Assembly: GCA_031272615.1 (NCBI GenBank)
Contig: JAISTL010000044.1
Location: forward strand, 1-11,199
Origin: Methylobacteriaceae bacterium
GTDB lineage: Bacteria > Pseudomonadota > Alphaproteobacteria > Rhizobiales > Beijerinckiaceae
DNA: 11,199 nucleotides
Direction: 5' to 3'
This document shows, piece by piece, positions 6,145 through 11,199 of the stretch. The notes beneath the pieces are model-generated. The model ran no database searches. It was not told where the DNA came from and worked only from the letters and a program-made list of their open reading frames with translations. Positions within the stretch are counted from its first letter, which is position 1, and every line of letters begins with the position of its first letter. The translations under genes and the position numbers were made by a program.

Positions 6145-7209
6145 TTACTTCTTCGGCACGGATTTCAGGAAATCCCCCAACCGATCGCGGTAGAATTTGG
6201 CGCGGGAGGTGGTGTTGTGGCCGAGGGTCTCGGCGCTCGCGGGAATCAGGAAATACTGCGCATTGGGAATTTTGCCGATTCCCTGTTCCATCAGGCCGGT
6301 CTCGGGCGGATTGCGCTCATCGTCGGCGGCATTGATCGCCAGCACATGCGCGGTGATCCGGTCCAGCATCGGCTCCGGGTTGTAATCCCGTGACGAATTC
6401 CACTGATAGAGGAAATCGTTGGCGTCCATCTTGGTCAGGCTGGAGGTGCGCTGCGCCACCAGGTCGTCGGCGGCCTGACGGGTCGGGGCCGCCTTCTGAT
6501 ACGCCAGCGTGCCGCCGTTGGTGGCAATGCCGTACCAGGCATTGACCAGGCGGAAATGCTGCGGCTGTTCGGTGTAGTCACCGTTCTGCCATGCCGGGTC
6601 GTTGCGCACCGCATCGATGATCATGCGGCGCATCATCCAGTTGCGACCGGACATTTCCGTCGGCATTGACGCCATCGGCACCAGCGCGTCCATCATGTCG
6701 GGATACATCGTTCCCCACATCCAGGTGTGCATGCCGCCCATGGAATGTCCGATCACCAGGCGCAAATGCTTGATATTGAGCCCTTCCGTAACCAGCCGAT
6801 ACTGCGCCTTGACCATGTCCTCATAGGTGTAGTCGGGGAATTTCGCCTTCAGCCCGTCGGAGGGTTTCGTGGTATTCCCGGTGCCGATGGCGTCGGGAAG
6901 AATGATGAAGTGCGTTTCCGTGTCCAGCGGCTGCCCCGGTCCGAACAGCTCATCGACAATGAAGGGCGTCAGCATGCCGCCGCCGGAACCGCCGGTGCCG
7001 TGCAGGAACAGCACCGGGTCCCCCGAAGGATTGCCGACGGTGCGATAGTGAATCTTCAAGCCCGGCAGCACGGAGCCGTCGTGAAACGTGAAATTGTCGG
7101 CGACCCAATCGCCTTCCACCACCGCGGAAGGGTCCGCCGCTTGGGCCGGCGTTACCAGCCCGGCCGCGGCCAAACACGCGGCGCCTAAAAACAACTGTTT
7201 GAAATACAT
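6145..7209 (-). CDS. Exported alpha/beta hydrolase, MetX-like fold
   Basis: 354 residues from the ATG at 7209, chosen because AGGAGG lies 7 nt upstream and a signal peptide begins there; longer in-frame starts have neither. Residues 1-24 are a Sec signal (charged K4, hydrophobic core, PAQA cleavage before ADP), so the enzyme should be periplasmic or secreted. FLHGTGGSGGG (68-78) is the oxyanion-hole region, S156 in GHSMGG is the nucleophile, and D296 or D297 and H331 (LGHNT) complete the triad. The fold resembles homoserine O-acetyltransferase relatives, but an exported member is expected to be an esterase or other hydrolase rather than a biosynthetic acyltransferase. It lies 119 nt after the FGGY kinase stop; that gap shows no clear promoter or hairpin, so it may be the last gene of the minus operon or separate. 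Substrate unknown. Confidence 0.9.
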   Translation of the reverse strand: MYFKQLFLGAACLAAAGLVTPAQAADPSAVVEGDWVADNFTFHDGSVLPGLKIHYRTVGNPSGDPVLFLHGTGGSGGGMLTPFIVDELFGPGQPLDTETHFIILPDAIGTGNTTKPSDGLKAKFPDYTYEDMVKAQYRLVTEGLNIKHLRLVIGHSMGGMHTWMWGTMYPDMMDALVPMASMPTEMSGRNWMMRRMIIDAVRNDPAWQNGDYTEQPQHFRLVNAWYGIATNGGTLAYQKAAPTRQAADDLVAQRTSSLTKMDANDFLYQWNSSRDYNPEPMLDRITAHVLAINAADDERNPPETGLMEQGIGKIPNAQYFLIPASAETLGHNTTSRAKFYRDRLGDFLKSVPKK

Positions 7210-7328
7210 AATCAATCCTCCTGAAATATACGGTTTCCAAAAACGGATCATGACCCCCTTTCCATGAATCCTCTTATGGCGGAACCTATAAGTGTATGGT
7301 TGTCGTCCGCCGGTTGCCCCTGCCCGGG

Positions 7329-8852
7329 TCACTCCCCCAAAGGGTCCGCGAACAGGGTATAGATGCCGCCGTCATCGAGCGCGTCGTAAAGTCTCTTCTT
7401 GCGCTCCATGAGTACGGCGTAACGCGCGACATTCTCCTTTATCGGGCGGTAAACCCGCGGCTCGTCGGTGACGATGTTGGTGAACGCCTCCCGGTAATCG
7501 CGATAGTATTTCAGCGACACGCAGGCGCTCATCAGCGCCCCCAGCGACGACGCCTCACTGTTGCCGTAGCGCACCGTTTCCTTGTTGAACACATCCGCCT
7601 GCGCCTGGTTGAACACCTCCATGCCGGTGAGCCCCCCCGCCAGACTGACACGGCGCACCGGAACGCCGAGGCTCTGAATCAGCTCGATATCATGGCCGAT
7701 TTCCAGGGCGATGCCTTCGATGACGGCCCGCGCCATGTCCGCCCGCGTCGTCGCCATGGTCAGGTTGAAAAACATGCCCCGGGCCTGGGGATTCCAGTAG
7801 GGCGCGGCGCTGCCCTCGAAATGCGGCAGCATCAGCACGCCGTTGGCCCCCACCGGAGTCCCGGCGATTTCCTCCGCCAGCCGCGCGTAGGCGTCATTGT
7901 CATCCATGCCGGAATAGAAATTGTCCTTGAACCATTTGTGCAGCAGGCCGGCGGTGAAAATCCCGGCTTCGACAATCCACTTCCCCGGCGCCGCCGCGGC
8001 GGAACACAGGGTTTTGCACTGCGGGTGAAAATGCGGTTTTTCGGCGTGGGCCACCATGAAGGCTCCGGTGCCGGTGTTGGCCTGGGCGTCGCCTTCGCTG
8101 AGAATCCCCAATGACAGGGCGGCGCATTGCTGATCGCCGCCGCCCAGATACACCGGGATCTTCGTCGGCAGGCCCACAGCGCTCGCCATGCCGGAATTGA
8201 TTTTGCCGACCAGCGCCCCCGACGGCACAATGTCCGGCAGCAGTGAGCGTTTGATGCCCGCCGCCTCCAGCAGTTCGTCATCCCACTGCAGGGTGTTGAT
8301 GTTCATCAACAGGGTGCGGCAGGCCTGGGAGGTGTCGGTGACGAAGGCGCGGGTCAGCAGGAACACCACGAAATCCTGCACGCCCAGGAGTTTGTGGGCG
8401 GCGGCATAGGCGTCCTTGCGGTTTTCCCTGAGCCACATCATTTTCGGCGCGGAAAAATAGGGGTTGGCGCGCAATCCGGTGCGATGGTAAATCTCCTCCA
8501 TGGACCAGCGCCGCAACAGCTCCTCGCATTGCGGGACACTGCGCTTGTCCTGCCACATCACCGCGTCATAAAGCGGCGCCCCGTGTTTTTCCACCGGAAT
8601 GACCGAGGCGCGCTGGGAGGTGACGATGAGCGCCGCAACCTGCAGCTTCTGTTCCCGGATGGTCTTCGCCGTTTCGCCCAGCGTATGCAGCAACGCTTCC
8701 CGCCAGGTCTGCGGGTCCTGCTCGACATCGTAATGATGGCCGAAGCGGGAGTCATACTTCTGTGACGCCGCGGCGATGAGCCGCCCCTGCCGGGTATAGA
8801 CCATGGCCTTGAGGCTTGACGTTCCGACATCGACGACAATGACGTGTTCCAT
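7329..8852 (-). CDS. FGGY-family carbohydrate kinase (xylulokinase-like)
   Basis: 507 residues. The start is the ATG at 8850-8852, with AAGGA 7 nt upstream; a longer in-frame start adds 31 residues that overlap the upstream aldolase gene and have no kinase homology. Family signs are DVGTSS (8-13, phosphate-binding loop of the N-terminal actin-like domain), TSQRAS (78-83), WQDKR (100-104, substrate contact region), GGGDQQC with catalytic D240, GTGAF (261-265) and AGGLTG (405-410) in the nucleotide domain. It should transfer phosphate from ATP to a pentulose, hexulose, polyol or related compound. It sits 23 nt downstream of an aldolase gene that would cleave a phosphorylated ketose, consistent with consecutive steps. 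The precise substrate is not readable from motifs. Confidence 0.93.
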   Translation of the reverse strand: MEHVIVVDVGTSSLKAMVYTRQGRLIAAASQKYDSRFGHHYDVEQDPQTWREALLHTLGETAKTIREQKLQVAALIVTSQRASVIPVEKHGAPLYDAVMWQDKRSVPQCEELLRRWSMEEIYHRTGLRANPYFSAPKMMWLRENRKDAYAAAHKLLGVQDFVVFLLTRAFVTDTSQACRTLLMNINTLQWDDELLEAAGIKRSLLPDIVPSGALVGKINSGMASAVGLPTKIPVYLGGGDQQCAALSLGILSEGDAQANTGTGAFMVAHAEKPHFHPQCKTLCSAAAAPGKWIVEAGIFTAGLLHKWFKDNFYSGMDDNDAYARLAEEIAGTPVGANGVLMLPHFEGSAAPYWNPQARGMFFNLTMATTRADMARAVIEGIALEIGHDIELIQSLGVPVRRVSLAGGLTGMEVFNQAQADVFNKETVRYGNSEASSLGALMSACVSLKYYRDYREAFTNIVTDEPRVYRPIKENVARYAVLMERKKRLYDALDDGGIYTLFADPLGE

Positions 8853-8875
8853 CCGGGATTCCTTGCCGATTGCTG

Positions 8876-9712
8876 TTAGCGGTTGCGGAAAAACTCCATG
8901 TACTTCTTCACCACTTCCTTGATGGCCTCGATTTCCGTCAGGCACAGCTTGGAGAGGTGGATTTTCGGGTTGGCCTCGATCGCCGCTCGCGCCTTGGCCA
9001 CCGTGTGCATGGAGATTTCCGTGTTGACGTTGATTTTGGCGATGCCGTTGTTGATGCAGTCCCGGATGATGGCCTCGGGCGTGCCGGAACCGCCGTGCAG
9101 CACCAGCGGAATATCCACCACCGCGGCGATTTTCTTCAGGCGGCCGACATCGACCCGCGGCTCCCCGGCATACATGCCGTGCACCGTGCCGATGGACACC
9201 GCCAACGCGTCGATGCCGGTTTCCCGCACCAGTTCCACCGCTTCGTCCGGCGACGTGTAGATTTCCGAGCCGTCTTCCTCGTTGGAATGGGTGCCCTTGG
9301 CGATGCCGCCCAGCTCCGCCTCCACCCCGGCGCCGGCGGCGTGGGCCATACTCACGACCTTGGCGGCATTGGCCAGGTTTTCGGCAAAGGGCAGCGCCGA
9401 ACCGTCATACATCACCGACGTGAAGCCCGCATCCAGCGCCTCCCTGATGATATCGAGCGATTTGCAGTGGTCGAGATGCAGCGCAATGTCGATCGGCGCG
9501 TCCGCGGCCTGGCTCCGCACCAGCGCCGCCGCGTCCTTGAGCCGCATGTTCGGAATATACCCGGCGCCGAACGCGACGATGGTCGGCAGGTTCATGTCTA
9601 CGCCGCTTTCGATGACGCCGCGGATGGTTTCCGAGTTGTAGACATTGAATGACCCGATGGCGTAGCAGCCGGCGCGAGCGCCTTCGAGAACCTTCTGCAG
9701 GGGCACCATCAT
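8876..9712 (-). CDS. Class II ketose-bisphosphate aldolase (FbaA/KbaY/GatY family)
   Basis: 278 residues. The first ATG (9712) overlaps the dehydrogenase stop and has AGGGGG 7 nt upstream; a second ATG follows at once. This zinc-dependent TIM-barrel aldolase class reversibly cleaves a ketose bisphosphate to dihydroxyacetone phosphate and an aldehyde. Visible are LHLDHC with D81 (catalytic) and H82 (zinc), E133 in VEAELGG, H178 in GTVHGMY and H206 in LHGGSG, the further zinc ligands with phosphate-binding glycines, and INVNTE (227-232). The length fits KbaY/GatY better than the longer FbaA. It is translationally coupled to the dehydrogenase gene. Fructose-, tagatose- or other bisphosphate specificity cannot be told, and placement with two sugar kinases suggests a dedicated catabolic role rather than glycolysis. 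Confidence 0.93.
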   Translation of the reverse strand: MMVPLQKVLEGARAGCYAIGSFNVYNSETIRGVIESGVDMNLPTIVAFGAGYIPNMRLKDAAALVRSQAADAPIDIALHLDHCKSLDIIREALDAGFTSVMYDGSALPFAENLANAAKVVSMAHAAGAGVEAELGGIAKGTHSNEEDGSEIYTSPDEAVELVRETGIDALAVSIGTVHGMYAGEPRVDVGRLKKIAAVVDIPLVLHGGSGTPEAIIRDCINNGIAKINVNTEISMHTVAKARAAIEANPKIHLSKLCLTEIEAIKEVVKKYMEFFRNR

Positions 9713-10803
9713 TTGCGCACCCCCTCGAGCCAGGCTTTGAACGCCGGATTGTCAAGAACCTGACGGTTGATGATGAACCGCGGTTCCTCGCCGTCGAGCA
9801 GCTTGCGGATGTCTTCCATCAGCAGGTCGGGCGAACGGGTGAGCGCTTCCCGGGTGGTTCCGGCGATGTGGGTGGTAAGCGTCACATTGTCGAGTTCCAG
9901 AAATTCGCTGCCCGGTTCCAGCGGTTCGTTGTTGAACACATCGAGCCCGGCGCCGGCGATCTTGCGGTTTTTCAGCGCATCCAGCAGCGCCGCCTGGTCG
10001 ATGAGGCCCGCACGGGCGGTGTTGATGAGATAGGCCGTCGGCTTCATCAGCGCCAGTTCGGCGGCCCCGAGCATCCCCTTGCTTTCGGCGCTCATCCGCG
10101 CGTGCAGCGAAACGAAATCGGATTCCCTGAACAGGGTCGCTTTGTCGACGAGGCGGCCGCCGCTTTGGGCGACAACGCTTTCGGACACAAACGGATCATG
10201 CACCAGCAGCTGCACCTCGAAGCCCGAGAGCTTTTTCGCGACCAACCGGCCGATATAGCCGAACCCCACCAGGCCGACCACCTTGTCCTTCAACTCGGGC
10301 ACCCAGTCGGAATTGACGAAATACTTGCGCCATTCGCCCTTCTTGATGGAATAATGGGCTCGCGCCATGTTGCGGCACTCGCACAACATCATGCCGACAG
10401 CAAAATCCGACACCGCCTGCGCGTTGCGCCCCTCGATGTTGAACACCAGAATGCCGCGCCTGGTCGCTTCGGCCACATTGACGTTTTCCAGCCCGGCGCG
10501 GGCAACGCCGACAATCTTCAAATCCGGCATGGCATCCATCAGCTTGGTGGAGACCGGCACGAACAAGCCGGAAATCAGCGAAGCGCCCTTGCCTTCCTCA
10601 AGCACGACATCGGGCACCACTTCAATCTCCGGCCCCTGCTGCTCAACCTTCAGGCGCCGTTCCTGGAGCTTGGGGTAATCCTCCTCCCAGTTTCCCATGT
10701 GCACCTCGGGGAAAAACCCGCCAAGATACTTTTTCGCGGCGTTTTCAAAAGCATCGCCCAGAATCATGGCGTCGCCGACCACTATCGCTTTTTGTCCGCT
10801 CAT
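9709..10803 (-). CDS. D-2-hydroxyacid dehydrogenase, phosphoglycerate dehydrogenase-like
   Basis: 364 residues from ATG 10803; the adjacent GTG 10806 is an equally placed alternative (AGGAG is 7 nt before GTG and 10 nt before ATG). NAD(H)-dependent oxidation or reduction at C2 of a hydroxyacid is expected. The NAD site is GFGYIG (180-185) with D203 after the second strand. Catalytic residues are R264 in NTARAG, E293 in DVFNNEP and H312 in THIAG. GRNAQAVSDFAVG (125-137) is typical of the SerA branch, but there is no C-terminal ACT domain, and the N-terminal region is longer than usual. It starts 4 nt after the DeoR stop and overlaps the aldolase start by a few bases, so these are one transcript. 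A sugar-acid rather than serine-pathway substrate is inferred from neighbours. Confidence 0.93.
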   Translation of the reverse strand: MSGQKAIVVGDAMILGDAFENAAKKYLGGFFPEVHMGNWEEDYPKLQERRLKVEQQGPEIEVVPDVVLEEGKGASLISGLFVPVSTKLMDAMPDLKIVGVARAGLENVNVAEATRRGILVFNIEGRNAQAVSDFAVGMMLCECRNMARAHYSIKKGEWRKYFVNSDWVPELKDKVVGLVGFGYIGRLVAKKLSGFEVQLLVHDPFVSESVVAQSGGRLVDKATLFRESDFVSLHARMSAESKGMLGAAELALMKPTAYLINTARAGLIDQAALLDALKNRKIAGAGLDVFNNEPLEPGSEFLELDNVTLTTHIAGTTREALTRSPDLLMEDIRKLLDGEEPRFIINRQVLDNPAFKAWLEGVRK

Positions 10804-10807
10804 CACT

Positions 10808-11199
10808 TCACGTCTCCTGTTTCGAAGATACCAACATCATCCGGGAAGATGGCTCCCGGCCGGCGACCCTGAGATGGCCGCCCGCCGCGGAAACCGCCCG
10901 CATGTCCTTTTCCGACAAACCGTCGTCGGTCACGATAAAACTGAACTCGTTGAGCCGCGCAATTTCCCACGGATTGCACAGGCCGTATTTGGTGGAGTCC
11001 GCCAGAAACACCGGCGTTTGCGCCTGTTGAATCAGCGCCCGCTTGATCGCCTGCTTGGCCACCGACGAACCGGAAACCCCCTTGGCTGCGTCCCACACGG
11101 CGCTGCCGACAAAGGCAAAAGAGGCATTGACGCGGCTGAGATAGCGCGCCGCCGAAATGTCTGAATGCGCATGGGACTCGCGGCCCACCTCGCCCCCGG
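10808..11199 (-). CDS. DeoR-family transcriptional repressor 2, N-terminus beyond window
   Basis: The frame is open to the window edge, so only the C-terminal 130 or so residues are seen; the GTG at 11188 is an internal Val codon, because the residues before it (GGE) continue the family TPGGEV motif. Effector-domain marks are GSAVWD, SSVAKQAIKRA and DSTKY, each matching the first DeoR protein, with roughly 63 of 113 positions identical by hand alignment. The helix-turn-helix lies outside. It is the first visible gene of the minus-strand operon and most likely regulates the dehydrogenase, aldolase and kinase genes downstream; whether it also binds the operator near 3833 is unknown. Confidence 0.9.
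   Translation of the reverse strand, partial: GGEVGRESHAHSDISAARYLSRVNASFAFVGSAVWDAAKGVSGSSVAKQAIKRALIQQAQTPVFLADSTKYGLCNPWEIARLNEFSFIVTDDGLSEKDMRAVSAAGGHLRVAGREPSSRMMLVSSKQET

Noticed and set aside
7210..7328. Promoter or riboswitch in the gap before the hydrolase gene
   Set aside because: TATATT and TTATAG occur on the minus strand but have no acceptable -35 partner, and no stable conserved-looking stem was found.
9649..10872. 407-codon plus-strand frame opposite the dehydrogenase
   Set aside because: Mirror frame of a gene with intact NAD site and Arg-Glu-His residues; no motif of its own.

Overview
The window is GC-rich bacterial DNA with tightly packed genes, Shine-Dalgarno-led starts and overlapping stop/start codons. 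One protein has a clean Sec signal peptide with an Ala-X-Ala cleavage site, which fits a Gram-negative host such as a proteobacterium or desulfobacterium. Nothing here fixes the taxon, so this is a weak inference. No rRNA, tRNA, CRISPR array, transposase or integrase is visible.

Region 1 (1-3826, plus strand) is a compact six-gene operon that looks like a complete ubiquitin-like conjugation system. It holds two paralogous proteins with a treble-clef/RING-like zinc finger and an OB-fold-like domain; the first is cut by the window edge and the second has an N-terminal membrane anchor. They are followed by an E1 (ThiF/UBA) activating enzyme, an 85-residue beta-grasp ubiquitin-like protein ending in Gly-Gly-Met, a canonical E2 with HPN motif and catalytic Cys, and a JAB/JAMM metalloprotease. 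The proposed flow is: JAMM trims the modifier to Gly-Gly, E1 adenylates and thioesterifies it, E2 accepts it, and the membrane-tethered RING-like/OB proteins act as E3-type adaptors. JAMM may also remove the modifier. Gene content resembles eukaryotic and Caldiarchaeum-type cassettes. It differs from type II CBASS (no CD-NTase, no fused E1-E2) and from Bil operons (single-domain modifier, different order, added RING-like genes). The E3 role, the targets and any anti-phage function are inference.

Region 2 (3827-6052, plus strand) starts with a short AT-rich promoter/operator region carrying a perfect TTGACA box and 10-bp direct repeats. It reads into a DeoR-family repressor and a four-carbon-acid-sugar (DUF1537) kinase.

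Region 3 (6096-11199, minus strand) converges on region 2 at a shared hairpin terminator. In transcription order it holds a second DeoR-family repressor (cut by the window edge, about 56% identical to the first over the shared part), a D-2-hydroxyacid dehydrogenase, a class II ketose-bisphosphate aldolase, an FGGY sugar kinase, and an exported alpha/beta hydrolase. Regions 2 and 3 together look like a catabolic locus for a sugar, polyol or sugar acid bracketed by two paralogous repressors. The substrate cannot be read from sequence.
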